DNA of 64,000 bases, from contig NC_059074.1 in NCBI RefSeq assembly GCF_020497125.1, forward strand, positions 191,947,415 to 192,011,414. The letters are read 5' to 3'. Below are positions 34,784 through 45,334 of this stretch, one piece after another. How positions within the stretch are numbered: position 1 is the first letter of the stretch; every line of letters starts with the position of its first letter. Origin of the DNA: Mauremys mutica. Its lineage: Eukaryota > Chordata > Testudines > Geoemydidae. Made by a program: the position numbers and the translations under genes. The notes below the pieces were generated by a model, which ran no database searches, was not told the DNA's origin, and saw only the letters and a list, made by a program, of their open reading frames with translations.

Positions 34784-36903
34784 TAAAGCCTGGTCTACAC
34801 TACGCGTTTAAACCGGTTTTAGGAGCGTAAAACCGATTTAACGCCACACCCGTCCACACTAAGAGGCCCTTTATATCGGTATAAAGGGCTCTTTAAACCG
34901 GTTTCTGTACTCCTCCCTAACGAGAGGAGTAGCGCTAATATCGGTATTACCATATCGGATTGGGGTTAGTGTGGCCGCAGATCGACGGTATTGGCCTCCG
35001 GGCGGTATCCCACAGTGCACTACTGACCACTCTGGACAGCAATCTGAACTCGGATGCAGTGGCCAGGTAGACAGGAAAAGCCCCGCGAACTTTTGAATAT
35101 TTCCTGTTTGCCCAGCGTGGAGCTCCGATCAGCACGGGTGGTGATGCAGTTAAAAATCAAAATAAAGAAAGAGCTCCCGCATGGACGATGCGGACGTGAT
35201 CGCTGTAAGGGCAGGCAAATCTGTTCTATCAGCGCTCAAAATCATTTTTTAAATATCTCCAGACAGATGCCACAGCAGGGACTCAGCGCACTGCTGCGTG
35301 ACAAGCGTAACGGAAAGCCAAAGAATCAAATGGACGCTCATGGACTGGAGGACTCAAGCTATCCCACAGTTCCTGCAGTCTCTGAAAAGCATTTGCATTC
35401 TTGGCTGAGCTCCAAATGCTTCTAGGGTCAAAAACAGTGTCCGCGGTGGGTCAGGGCATAGCTAGGCAATTTACGCACACCCCCACCCACCCCCAGAAGT
35501 GAAAGGGAAAACAATCCTCTCTTGACTCTTTTACATGTCACCCTATCTTTACTGAATGCTGCAGATAGACGCGATGGTGCAGCACTCAACACCAACATCC
35601 TTGCTCCCCCCACGCTATGGATGGCTGATGGTACAAAACGACTGGTATCCGTCCTCATCATCAGCCTATTGGCACATGGGGCAGTGCAAAAGGACTGGTA
35701 ACCATGCTGACTAGCATCTGTTAGGTCGATCAAGGGCGCCTGGCCCTAATTTTTCCTGGTAGATGGTACAATATGGCTGATAACCATCGTCATCATAGCA
35801 ACAGGGGGCTGAGCTCCATCAGCCCCCACCCTTCATGTGTAAAGAAAAGATTCAATTGCCCCTGAACTAGCAGAGGGATGCTGGGCTCCTCTCCTACACA
35901 CTCCTTACTGTCCTGTCTGGACTATCATAGCAGCTGGAGGCTGCCTTCCACTCATATCTCACTAACAAGTCACTGTGTCTTATTCCTGCATTCTTTATTA
36001 CTTCATCACACAAGTGGGGCGACAATGCTACGGTAGCCCAGGAAGGCTGAGGGAAGAACGGAATGAACAGGTGGGGTTGTTGCAGGAGCACCCCCTGTGA
36101 ATAGAATACAGCTCATAATTTCTGCAGGATCTGACACAGAGCAGCTGTGCTCTCTGGTTCTCTGATACAGTGGTTCTCTAGTACACTTGCCCATATTCTA
36201 GGCAGGACTGATTCTATTTTTAGATACCAAAAAGGAGGGATTGACTCAGGGAGTCATTCCCAATTTTGGCTTTTGCGCCCCTGGCTAAGAGCAGCCAGGG
36301 GCACTTATGACAGCAGCAAATGGCACAGTGCAAAAGGACTGGTAGCCACGATCATCTTATTACCAATTTATGGTATGGTAGATGGTACAATATGGCTGAT
36401 AACCATCTCTGCTATCATGCAAAAGCAAAAGCATGCTGCTGTGTAGCGCTGCTGAATCGCCTCTGTGAGCGGCATCTAGTACACATACGGTGACAGTCAC
36501 AAAAGGCGAAACAGGCTCCATGATTGCCATGCTATGGCATCTTCCAGGGCAATCCAGGGAAAAAAGGCATGAAATGCTTGTCTGCCGTTGCTTTCCCAGC
36601 GGAAGGAGTGACTGACGACATTTACCCAGAACCACCCGCGACAATGATTTTTGCCGCATCAGGCACTGGGATCTCAACCCGGAAATTCAAAGGGGCGGGG
36701 GAGGCTGCGGGAACTATGGGATAGCTACGGAATAGCTACTCACAGTGCAATGCTCCAGAAATCGACGCTAGCCTCGGACCGTGGACACACACCACCGATT
36801 TAATGTGTTTAGTGTGGCCGCGCACACTCGATTTTATACAATCTGTTTTGTTAAACCGGTTTATGTAAATTCGGAATAATCCCATAGTGTAGACGTACCC
36901 TAA
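34784..36903. mobile_element. Harbinger-like nonautonomous transposon (2.11 kb)
   Basis: The element spans 34787-36900. The inverted ends are agcctggtctacactacg and the complement of catagtgtagacgtaccc, and TAA lies on both sides (34784-34786 and 36901-36903), the PIF/Harbinger target preference. The subterminal sequence is rich in 'aaaccggttt' palindromes. There is no intact transposase. The inside repeats a motif of the type gcaaaaggactggta(a/g)cca and ggtacaatatggctgataac several times. Confidence 0.65.
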
Positions 36904-37279
36904 GTCTACTTTGACTTGTCTTGGGAACTTGGACTTCTACTGATAGGTTCACAGACTGTTTAGAGATAACATGTGCTTGGACTACAAAAAAAAACATTCT
37001 CCAGATAAGACAAAGTCCTCACGTGTGTGAGAGTTTTGGAGGAAAACCATGGAAAGTTCCAGGAGTCCATCACATGACCAGTGCTACCTATGGATGTCAG
37101 AGATATAATACAAAGGACTCCAAGAGTGGGGGTTTTCCCCCCCTCTCATTTGATGGTGTCCGCCCCTTTTCTTTTGGTTTTCTTTATTTTGCACTCAGAG
37201 TTGCAGGTCTAATGGGTGATAGCCAACTAACACAAGTAACATTCCATACAAGACAGTGGTTTTTTCAGTTGTTTTTGTT
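36904..37279. other. Intron spacer
   Basis: I see nothing recognisable here. Confidence 0.5.
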
Positions 37280-38063
37280 AGGATGGCCAACTTTCTAATT
37301 GCGCAAAACTGAACACCCCTGCCCTGCCTCTTCCCTGAGGCCCCACCCCTCCTCCAAGGCCCCACCCCCGGTCACTCCATCCCCGCTCTCTCGGTCATTC
37401 ACTCTCCCCCACCCTCACTCCGGCTGGAGGTAAGGGCTCCGTGGTGGGGCCAGGGATGAGGGGTTTGGGGTGCATGAGAGGGCTCCGGGCTGGGGCCAAG
37501 GGGTTTGGAATGTAGGAAGGAGCTCAGGGATGGGGCAGGGGGTGGGAACCTTTGCAGGCTCTGGGGTGGGGCCAGGAATGCGGGGTTTGGGGTACACAAG
37601 GGGGCTCTAGGAGGGAGTTTGGAGTGTGGGAGGGAGCTCAGGGCTGGGGTAGGGGGTTGGGGTGGGGGAGGGGAATGTGGGCTCTGGGAGGGAGTTTGGG
37701 TGCAGGTGGGGGCTCAGAGCTGGGGATCAAACGGCGCTTATCTTAGGGGGCTCCAGGAAATGTCCGGCATGTCCAGCTCCTAGGTGGAGGGGCCAAAGGG
37801 CTCTGCGCACTGTCCAGGAACCACGGCCAATGGGAGCTGCAGAGCCAGCGCTCAGGGAGGGGGCAGCGTGTGGAACCTCCGTGGCTGCCCCTGCACTGAG
37901 AAGCAGACAGGCTGGCCACTTCTGGGATTCGCAGGGAGCTTGCCTTAGCCCTGCTGTGCCGCCAACCGGACTTTTAGCGGCCTGTTCAGCAGTGGTGATT
38001 AGAGCAGCCAAAGTCTCTTTTTGACCGGGCATTCTGGTCAAAAACCAGATGCCTGGCATCCCT
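37280..38063. mobile_element. Nonautonomous DNA transposon with G-rich tandem interior
   Basis: The ends look inverted (aggatggccaac at the left; complement of ctggcatccct at the right), and the last part contains 'ggtcaaaaaccagatgcctg'. Between 37430 and 37730 imperfect units of about 60 bp ('ggctctgggagggagtttgg', 'ggagctcagggctggggt') repeat. I cannot find a clean target duplication. A hAT relative is likely from the end style. Confidence 0.5.
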
Positions 38064-39186
38064 AGTTGTTGATGGATGTTATCTCATTGTCCCCCCCCCA
38101 GCCTTTTGACAGCTACTATACCTGTTTAATCTTATTTCTGTTATTCCAGAAAGACAAAATTTCTGTTGGAACAACCTAATTGTCTTAATATACAGTACTA
38201 GTTTCAGTTTCTTTTTAACAGTGTTTTTACAAGTGTTCATAGTGAAGCAGTTTATGACAATAGTTTATATAGTTTAATATTTTCAGAACTTCACACTACA
38301 TTTTTAGGCACATATGAAGGGACGTTTAAGTTAAGCCATGTTCACTTAGATGTGCTGTCAATTACACATGAGGCTTTTCAGAAAAACATGCATGAGTCCA
38401 ATTTTACAATAAAAAGTTGTTTTTAAAACACCGAAGTCTCACTTTTGTGTCATACTGAAGAGTGTATTCTGCCAAATTATCTTTATTGTGCTTTGTTCTA
38501 CAATTTATATCAGGGTCCGACAATATCACTGTATTTCTCAGCAGACAGAAAAACAGAATCTTTCCAGTTGCATTTAACGTTTTCTGTTTTACTAATCATT
38601 TAAACAGTGTTCCTATACTACAGAACATTTTTCAGGACAACTAATGATTTTGGGTTAGATTTTCAGAGATGCCGAGCACCCAAAGCAATTATTAAATTTA
38701 GTTGGAACCGATAGTGCTCAGCGACTCTAAAAATACACGCAACATACAAAACAGGCTTGTACTTGATGGTATAGGAAAATGATTATCTGAACTTAAACTA
38801 TTCAAGATTTGGGTTTTCTGAATTTTAGATATATGTCATCCAAGTCAGATAGTTGAGATTAACCTGTGTTCAGAAGTTTTAAACTTTATATAGTTTGAAA
38901 TTAGTGTAATACTTCAATATATACCTATTCAGGATTTTTTAAGGAGTGAATTTAGGGCTTGTGAGTAGTTGCTGAATTAATACCTGGAGACTTTATTCAG
39001 ATACAGCATGGGCAGTGGTAACGTAAGCTTCCCCAGCAGTATCTCCTCCCTGCAACAAGAACACACTTCCAGGGTGAAAGGGAGGTTTCCATACTCCAGT
39101 TACACACGCAGATCCATGGGCCCCTCGGAATACAGTCAATGGCAGCAGCAGTGCTGCTGGGGAAACTTCATGAGCCAGAGACTGAT
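38064..39186. other. Intron sequence with a worn dispersed repeat
   Basis: Around 38650-38735 there is a small hairpin-like repeat ('gagatgccgagcaccc' and 'gtgctcagcgactct'). No exon is supported. Confidence 0.5.
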
Positions 39187-39403
39187 AAAAGATGGTTACT
39201 CACCGTAGTAACCGTTGTTCTTCGAGATGTGTTGCTCCTATCCATTCCAGTCAGGTGTGTGCGCCGTGCGTGCACGGCTCTTCGGAACATTTTTACCCTA
39301 GCAACTCCGGCGGGCCGGCTGGGCGCCCCTTGGAGTGGCGCCGCCATGGCGCTGAATATATACCCCAGCCGGCCCGTCCGCTCCTCAGTTCCTTCTTGCC
39401 GGC
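39187..39403. repeat. DIRS copy A left inverted terminal repeat
   Basis: From 39214 (gttgttcttcgagatg) the sequence is complementary to the right end at 45334 going inward. The outermost 27 bases (39187-39213, with 'ggttactcaccgtagtaac') are unique to the left end and recur only in the internal complementary region and in copy B. Confidence 0.8.
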
Positions 39404-39434
39404 TACTCCGACAGTGGGGAAGGAGGGCGGGTCT

Positions 39435-39535
39435 GGAATGGATAGGAGCAACACATCTCGAAGAACAACAGTTACTACGGTGAGTAACCGTCTTTTCTTC
39501 TTCGAGTGATTGCTCCTATGCATTCCAGTCAGGTG
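39435..39535. repeat. DIRS copy A internal complementary region
   Basis: Positions 39435-39496 are the reverse complement of the left end (39187-39250). Positions 39497-39535 are the reverse complement of the right end (45296-45334). The two ends are thus joined in one block. In DIRS1-type elements this block templates the closed circle that the recombinase integrates. Confidence 0.85.
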
Positions 39536-39550
39536 ATTCCCAAGCCTTAC

Positions 39551-40609
39551 CTAGACGGTGGGGTCGGAGTGAGACGTGGCAGAGTGTAAGACTGCTGAGC
39601 CGAAGGCAGCATCGTCTCTGGATTGCTGCACCAACGCGTAGTGGGAAGCGAAGGTGTGGACAGAAGACCAGGTGGCTGCTCTACAGATGTCCTGGATGGG
39701 GACATGGGCCAGGAAGGCGGCTGACAAGGCATGCGCCCTCGTCGAGTGAACGGTGAGGCGGCATGGTAGCACGCCAGCAAGCTCGTAGCACGTCCAGATA
39801 CATGCCGTCACCCAGGAGGAAATCCGCTGCGAGGAGACCGGCTCGCCTTTCATGCGGTCGGCAACCGCTACAAACAGCTGTGGCGAACGCCGGAAGGGCT
39901 TCATCCGCTCGATATAAAAAGCGAGGGCCCTGCGGACATCGAGGGTGTGAAGCTGCTGCTCGCGAGGTGAGGTGTGCGGCTTCGGGAAGAAGACCGGGAG
40001 GAAGATCTCCTGATTGAGGTGAAAGGCCGACACCACCTTAGGGAGGAAGGCCGGGTGTGGTCGAAGCTGCACCTTGTCTCCGTGGAAGACGGTGTATGGT
40101 GGACCAACCGTTAGGGCACGGAGCTCAGAAACTCGTCTTGCCGATGTAATTGTGACGAGGAAGGCTGTCTTCCAGGAGAGATAGAGTAGAGAACACGTGG
40201 CCAGGGGCTCGAAGGGCGGTCCCATAAGCTTGGCCAGAACGAGATTTAAATCCCAGGTCGGGGTAGGACGGTGCACCGGCAGGTACAAGCGGTCCAGGCC
40301 TTTAAGGAAGCGGGAAACCATCTGGTTGGAGAAGATGGACCGACCTCCCATGGATGGACGAAAGGCGGACACGGCTGCCAGGTGCACCTTCAAGGAGGAG
40401 ACCACGAGTCCTTGTTCTTTAAGGTACCAGAGGTAGTCCAGGATTGTAGGGATAGGGACGAGGAAGGGATTAAGGCCGCGCTGATCGCACCAGAGAGCGA
40501 AACGCTTCCATTTCGCGAGGTAGGTGGAGCGAGTGGAAGGCTTCCTGCTTTCAAGTAGGACTTGCTGTACTGCCGCCGAACAGTCCCTCTCTGTGTGGGT
40601 CAACCACGC
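39551..40609 (-). CDS. DIRS copy A tyrosine recombinase
   Basis: The recombinase joins circular DIRS DNA to the genome. The domain begins near 40609 (LTHTERDCSAAVQQVLLESR); upstream codons of the same open frame (to 41623) only overlap the RT gene in another frame. The SAM-like core-binding part carries KPSTRSTYLAKW. The catalytic part has R in ARRVSELRAL, the H-x-x-R pair in VHSTRAHAL and the nucleophile Tyr in FASHYAL. All are present in the right order and the frame is uninterrupted to the stop, about 350 residues. This is the expected size for a DIRS recombinase, so the enzyme could be active. It ends just before the internal complementary region. Confidence 0.85.
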   Translation of the reverse strand, partial: AWLTHTERDCSAAVQQVLLESRKPSTRSTYLAKWKRFALWCDQRGLNPFLVPIPTILDYLWYLKEQGLVVSSLKVHLAAVSAFRPSMGGRSIFSNQMVSRFLKGLDRLYLPVHRPTPTWDLNLVLAKLMGPPFEPLATCSLLYLSWKTAFLVTITSARRVSELRALTVGPPYTVFHGDKVQLRPHPAFLPKVVSAFHLNQEIFLPVFFPKPHTSPREQQLHTLDVRRALAFYIERMKPFRRSPQLFVAVADRMKGEPVSSQRISSWVTACIWTCYELAGVLPCRLTVHSTRAHALSAAFLAHVPIQDICRAATWSSVHTFASHYALVQQSRDDAAFGSAVLHSATSHSDPTV

Positions 40610-42420
40610 AGGTACCAAGCTGTAAGATGGAGGGACTGTAGGTTCGGATGGCAAAGTCTGCCGAAGTCTTGTGTGATGAGGTCCGGCCATAATGGAAAGG
40701 GAATGGGATTCCGAACGGAGAGCTCGAGCAGCAGGGTGTATCAGTGCTGCCTCGGCCAGGCCGGAGCGACGAGTATTAGGTGGGCCCTGTCCCTCCAAAG
40801 CTTGAGTAGCACCCGGTGTATGAGCGGGAACGGAGGGAAGGCGTAGAGGAGGTGATCCGTCCAGGAGCAGAGGAATGCGTCCGACAGGGAGCCTGGAGAG
40901 CGACCCTGGTACGAACAAAACTGGTGACACTTCCTGTTCTCCTTGGAGGCAAACAGGTCTATCTGGGGAAACCCCCACCTCCGGAAAATTGTGTACACGA
41001 CATCCGGACGGAGGGACCACTCGTGGGAGAGGAACGACCTGCTGAGATGGTCGGCCAACGTGTTCTGCACTCCTGGAAGAAAGGACGCTTCCAGGCGAAT
41101 CGAGTGGGTCACGCAGAAGTCCCACAGGAGCATCGCTTCCTTGCAGAGCGGGGAGGAGCGGGCTCCGCCCTGCTTGTTCACATAGAACATTGCCGTCGTG
41201 TTGTCCGTGAACACCGCTACGCATCGGCCTTGCAGACGGGCGCGGAAGGTGTGGCACGCCAAGCAGATTGCTCACAGCTCCCTGACATTGATGTGGAGGG
41301 AGAGCTCCTGGGGCGACCAGAGACCCTGGGTGTGAAGGTCGCCCAGGTGGGCCCCCCATCCCAACGCCGAGGCATCCGTGGTGAGGGTGACGGATGGTTG
41401 AGGGGGGCGGAACGGAACCCCTGCACATACGATCTCTGGGTCCAGCCACCAGTTGAGGGAGTTGAGGGTCGGTTTCGTGACCGTGACTACCATGTCTGTG
41501 GAGTCGCGGTGTGGGCGGTACACTGACGCCAGCCAGGATTGAAACGGGCGAAGGCGCAGTCTCGCGTAGGCGGTGACGAACGTGCAGGATGCCATGTGAC
41601 CCAGGAGGCGTAGGCAGGACCAAACTGTTGTAGTGGGAAAGGTGTGCAGGTCTCGGATGATGGAGACCATCGTCTGGTGCCGAGGTCGAGGGAGGCAGGC
41701 CCTGGCTACCGTGGAGTCGAGGACTGCTCCGATGAACTCCACTCTCTGTGATGGAGTCAAAGAGGACTTTTCGGCATTGACAAGAAGGCCCAGTACCCGA
41801 AACAGGGATAGTATTTCGGACATTTGGTCTGCTACCAGTTGTCGGGATGGTCCGCGAACCAGCCAGTCATCGAGATACGGGTAGACGTGAATGCGACGAC
41901 GGCGGAGGTGTGCAGCAACTACTGCCATGCACTTGGTGAAGACCCTCGGCGCGGTGGACAGGCCGAAGGGTAGTACCGCAAACTGGTAGTGCGCACTGTT
42001 GACCACAAAACGCAGGTAGCGTCGATGGGGAGGGTAGATCGCGATATGGAAGTACGCGTCCTTCATATCGAGGGCGGCAAACCAGTCTCCCGGATCCAGG
42101 GAGGGGATAATGGACCCCAGGGTTACCATGCGAAATTTGGGCTTGACCAGGTACTTGTTGAGCTCTCGGAGGTCCAGTATAGGCCGGAGACCACCTTTCA
42201 CCTTGGGGATGAGAAAATAACGGGAATAGAATCCCCTGCCCCGCATATCGTTCGGCACCTCCTCTATGGCACCCAAGCTCAACAGAGTCTCGACCTCTTG
42301 TAGGAGGAATTGCTCGTGAGAGGGGTCCCTGAAGAGGGACGGGGAGGGTGAATGGGAGGGTGGGGGCGAAATAAACTGGAGGCGATACCCGTGCTGGATA
42401 GTATAAAGTACCCAGTTGTC
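40590..42420 (-). pseudogene. DIRS copy A RT / RNase H / methylase-like protein with two nonsense codons
   Basis: One minus frame runs from about 42420. RT motifs: IPKVKGGLRPILDLRELN, LDMKDAYFHIAIY, FGLSTAPRVFTKCM and the catalytic YPYLDDWL. RNase H follows with TTDASALGWGAHLGD and VFTDNTTAMFYVNKQGG. The tail 'SWTDHLLYAFPPFPLIHRVL' lies where DIRS elements carry a DAM-methylase-like region. Two TGA codons interrupt it: at 41272-41274 (Arg in copy C, Gly in copy B) and at about 40741-40743 (Trp in copy B). No frameshift is needed. The frame overlaps the recombinase gene, as is usual in DIRS. Without readthrough, RNase H is separated from RT. Confidence 0.85.
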
Positions 42421-42523
42421 CGTCGTTATTCAGGACCATGCCGGGAGGAAGTGAGAAAGGCGGTTGTAAAATAAACGGGAAGGATCCTGGGAAGAGACTG
42501 ATGGGCCGTCCTCGGGCGTCCCG

Positions 42524-44956
42524 TCAAAACGCCTGCTTGGGCCCTTGCGGGGCCTTGGACGATGCCTGGGCCTGGTTACGCTTGGTGCCGGACGGCCTAC
42601 GGCGGTTTAGACCGTTTCGCCGACTATTATACGGCCGCGATCTGGCCTGGGTAAAAGGCCGGTAGGGCTGTTGTTGCCGGAATGACCGCCTCTGGGTAGC
42701 CGGTGTGTGCATACCCAGAGTGCGAATAGCGATACGACCATCCTTGAGGGTCTGAATCCTGGAGTCCGTTTTCTCCGAGAACAGACCGTGAGTCTCAAAG
42801 GGGAGGTCCTGCAGGGTATATTGCACCTCCGGCGGCAAGGTGGAGGACTGCAGCCAGGAGATGCGCCGCATATCACTCCTGAGGCCAAAGTTCTGGCCCG
42901 AGTCCGCTGAGTCCAGAGCAGCCTGGATGGAGGACCGGGAGGCTTTCCTGCCCTCTTCGACGAGAGCGGAGAACTCCTGTCGGGAAGCTGTCGGGATCAG
43001 CTCCGAGAACTTCGTCAGGGACCCGAAAATGTCGAAGGTGTAACGAGCCAGGAGGGCCAACTGGTTGGCAATCCGGAGCTGGAGACCCCCTGCCGAATAC
43101 ACCTTTCGGCCCAACAGGTCCATGCGCCTGGCGTCCTTGGACTTTGGCGTCGGGGCTGGCTGTCCATGCCTCTCACGGTCATTAACAGACTGGACTATGA
43201 GGGAATCTGGAGTGGGGTGGGTGTACAAATACTCGTATCCGGTGGGGGGGACCGAGTATTTCCGTTCGACACCCCGTGCGGTAGGAGGGACGGATGCCGG
43301 TGCCTGCCAGATGGTAGTGGCATTCCTCTGGATAGTCCGGATGAACGGGAGGGCCACCCGCAGCGGGGGCTCCGCTCCGATCACCCTGGTCACCGGGTCG
43401 TCATCCTCTGGGACCTCCGCCACCGGGAGGTCAATAGCCTTTGCCACCCTGCGAAGAAGGTCCTGGTGGGCCCGCAAGTCAATCGGAGGGGGTTCCGCCG
43501 TAGAAGCCCCCGCCACCGCCTCATCCGGTGAGGAAGACGAGGATAGAGTTTGGACCACCACATCTGCCGGTGGTTGCTCCGGAGGGCAGGAAGCCGTGTC
43601 GTGTCCCGGATGCTCCGCGGGACCAGGTGGCGACAAGGCCTCACCCGGTGGTGATGGGGGAGGCCTGCTCACCGTGGCTTCTGGCACCCTGTGTTCAGCA
43701 CCCGCGGGATGCAGGGGGAAAGGGAGCCCTTGGGGCTCGTGATAGGCCCAGGGGACCCAAAACCCCCACTGCTGTGGTCCAAGGTCCTGGGTCTGGATGC
43801 CAGCTCGGAGATCTCTTCCGCTGCCCGCCTGAGAGGCGACCGACGGCTGACGCGAAGGCCACGGGGGGGCAGAGGCGCTGACGGAGTGCGCCGTGGAAGG
43901 TGGCAGTTTGTCCCCGGATGGTGCCGAGGATCGGTGCCGAGCGTCGCGGTGCCAGGATGGAGATCGGGACCGTCGTTTGCTTCGGTACCGGGAGCATGAC
44001 CGCGACCTCGATCGACGGTGACGGGAGCGGCTTCGGGAGTCGTGGTGCCGAGAACGGTACCGGGAGCCAGACCTCCTATGGTACCGGCGGTCCGGTGACC
44101 GGGACCGTTGCCGAGAGTGCGACCGGTACCGCGATGCTGAACGGTACCGGGACTGCGACCGGTGCCGAGACGGGGAGCAGTACCGAGACGGTGATCGGTG
44201 TCGGGATCGGGAGCGGTGTGTCACCGACCGTTTCCTGGATCGGGACCGGGACCAAGACTTGGAGCGCCGTCTATCCCGTCTGTCAGGGGTCGGGGGCCGC
44301 ATCATTGCCGGCTTGCCCACCGACTGAACAGCCCGCACCGGCGGTGCCAGGGGCCAGAGGCTCGGTGCCTCTGTGAGCTCGATAAGCTCTCTCGCCGTCG
44401 AGAAGGTCTCAGGCGTGGACGGGAGAGGCAGCTCGACCGCGGATGGCACCGGGGAGCAAGGAGGTACCGGACTCGATGGCTCTTGAGGTGCCGGAGTCAA
44501 CGGAACCGTGCACGGATTGTGCACTACCACAGCCGGTGCCGGAGGTGCCGGTGATGGCTGGGTAAGTTGTCCCGGAGCATGCGGCTTAGAAGCCGAGTGC
44601 GCCGTCTTCCGCTTCCTCGGTGGAGAGAGGGAACGGTGCTGGGACGTCGGTGCCGTCTGCGAAGATCGAGCAGTGTCGGTGCCGGGGCGGCTCGGTGCCG
44701 CTGGTGCGCTGCGCGCCGAGGACGGTTTCGGTGCCGCTGGGGACGGCGCGGGAGGTTGAAGTGCCACCTCTGTAAGGAGCTGCTTGAGGCGAGAGTCCCG
44801 CTCCTTTCTGGTGCGCGGCTTAAACGCCGTGCAGATCGGGCACTTATCTGTCCTGTGAGATTCCCCGAGGCAGCGCAGGCAGGAGTCGTGCGGGTCGCCA
44901 ACGGGCATGTGCCGCTGGCAAGCCGCACAGGGCTTAAATCCCGGTGCCTTGGGCAT
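42524..44956 (-). CDS. DIRS copy A Gag-like protein with SR domain (810 aa)
   Basis: It is the first gene of the element and fully open. The N-terminus has a cysteine-rich head (CAAC at 10-13, SCLRCLGESH, CPIC at 39-42) that may bind zinc. A Pro/Ala/Ser-rich linker follows. Residues about 226-344 are a dense Arg/Ser domain (SRSRSRKRSVTHRSRSRHRS and so on) like that of SR splicing factors. After a second Pro/Ser-rich stretch comes SSSSSPDEAVAG, then a helical region of about 250 residues with WQAPASVPPT and SALVEEGRKASRSSIQAAL that I take for the capsid-like part. The C-terminus is Arg/Gln/Pro-rich. The start at 44956 is chosen because copies C and the relic at 23939 begin with the same head. 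Role inferred: RNA packaging. Confidence 0.8.
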   Translation of the reverse strand: MPKAPGFKPCAACQRHMPVGDPHDSCLRCLGESHRTDKCPICTAFKPRTRKERDSRLKQLLTEVALQPPAPSPAAPKPSSARSAPAAPSRPGTDTARSSQTAPTSQHRSLSPPRKRKTAHSASKPHAPGQLTQPSPAPPAPAVVVHNPCTVPLTPAPQEPSSPVPPCSPVPSAVELPLPSTPETFSTARELIELTEAPSLWPLAPPVRAVQSVGKPAMMRPPTPDRRDRRRSKSWSRSRSRKRSVTHRSRSRHRSPSRYCSPSRHRSQSRYRSASRYRSHSRQRSRSPDRRYHRRSGSRYRSRHHDSRSRSRHRRSRSRSCSRYRSKRRSRSPSWHRDARHRSSAPSGDKLPPSTAHSVSASAPPWPSRQPSVASQAGSGRDLRAGIQTQDLGPQQWGFWVPWAYHEPQGLPFPLHPAGAEHRVPEATVSRPPPSPPGEALSPPGPAEHPGHDTASCPPEQPPADVVVQTLSSSSSPDEAVAGASTAEPPPIDLRAHQDLLRRVAKAIDLPVAEVPEDDDPVTRVIGAEPPLRVALPFIRTIQRNATTIWQAPASVPPTARGVERKYSVPPTGYEYLYTHPTPDSLIVQSVNDRERHGQPAPTPKSKDARRMDLLGRKVYSAGGLQLRIANQLALLARYTFDIFGSLTKFSELIPTASRQEFSALVEEGRKASRSSIQAALDSADSGQNFGLRSDMRRISWLQSSTLPPEVQYTLQDLPFETHGLFSEKTDSRIQTLKDGRIAIRTLGMHTPATQRRSFRQQQPYRPFTQARSRPYNSRRNGLNRRRPSGTKRNQAQASSKAPQGPKQAF

Positions 44957-45147
44957 GAGCCCGCACCGGATGTGGAAGAAGAGGGGCTAAACCCCCCTAA
45001 TTCCCTTACTATACTATAACTAACTAAACTTATTCAACTAAACTAACAACTAAACTAAGTTAACCAACTATGTACACTGAAGCAATGGAGAAACGCTAGG
45101 GATGTGGAGGTAAGGGAGCGCTCCACTGTTCCAACTGGCCATCACGG

Positions 45148-45334
45148 GCGGTAAGAAGGAACTGAGGAGCGGACGGGCCGGCTGGGGTATATATTCAGCG
45201 CCATGGCGGCGCCACTCCAGGGGGCGCCCAGCCGGCCCGCCGGAGTTGCTAGGGTAAAAATGTTCCGAAGAGCCGTGCACGCATGGCGCGCACACCTGAC
45301 TGGAATGCATAGGAGCAATCACTCGAAGAAGAAC
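45148..45334. repeat. DIRS copy A right inverted terminal repeat
   Basis: Inverted match to 39214-39403, ending gaagaagaac. The minus strand carries GAATATATACCCC (about 45183-45195) followed by CTCAGTTCCTTCTT, about 230 bp upstream of the Gag start. Confidence 0.8.
45183..45195 (-). promoter_or_regulatory. Candidate DIRS promoter TATA box
   Basis: The minus strand reads GAATATATACCCC inside the terminal repeat, upstream of Gag. Because the repeat is inverted, the left end carries the same motif on the plus strand (39354-39366). The position fits a promoter but is unproven. Confidence 0.35.

Larger units (their letters stand above)
39187..45334 (-). mobile_element. DIRS retrotransposon copy A, nearly complete (6.15 kb)
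   Basis: Minus-strand order: right terminal repeat (about 45148-45334), Gag (44956-42524), RT/RNase H (about 42420-40590), tyrosine recombinase (40609-39551), internal complementary region (39435-39535), left terminal repeat (about 39187-39403). The terminal repeats are inverted to each other, and there is no target duplication, as expected for a tyrosine-recombinase element. Gag and recombinase are open. The RT frame has two in-frame TGA codons. Confidence 0.88.

Noticed and set aside
40610..41623. First 338 codons of the 690-codon recombinase frame
   Set aside because: They overlap the RT/RNase H gene in another frame and carry no recombinase motif. I start the recombinase near 40609.
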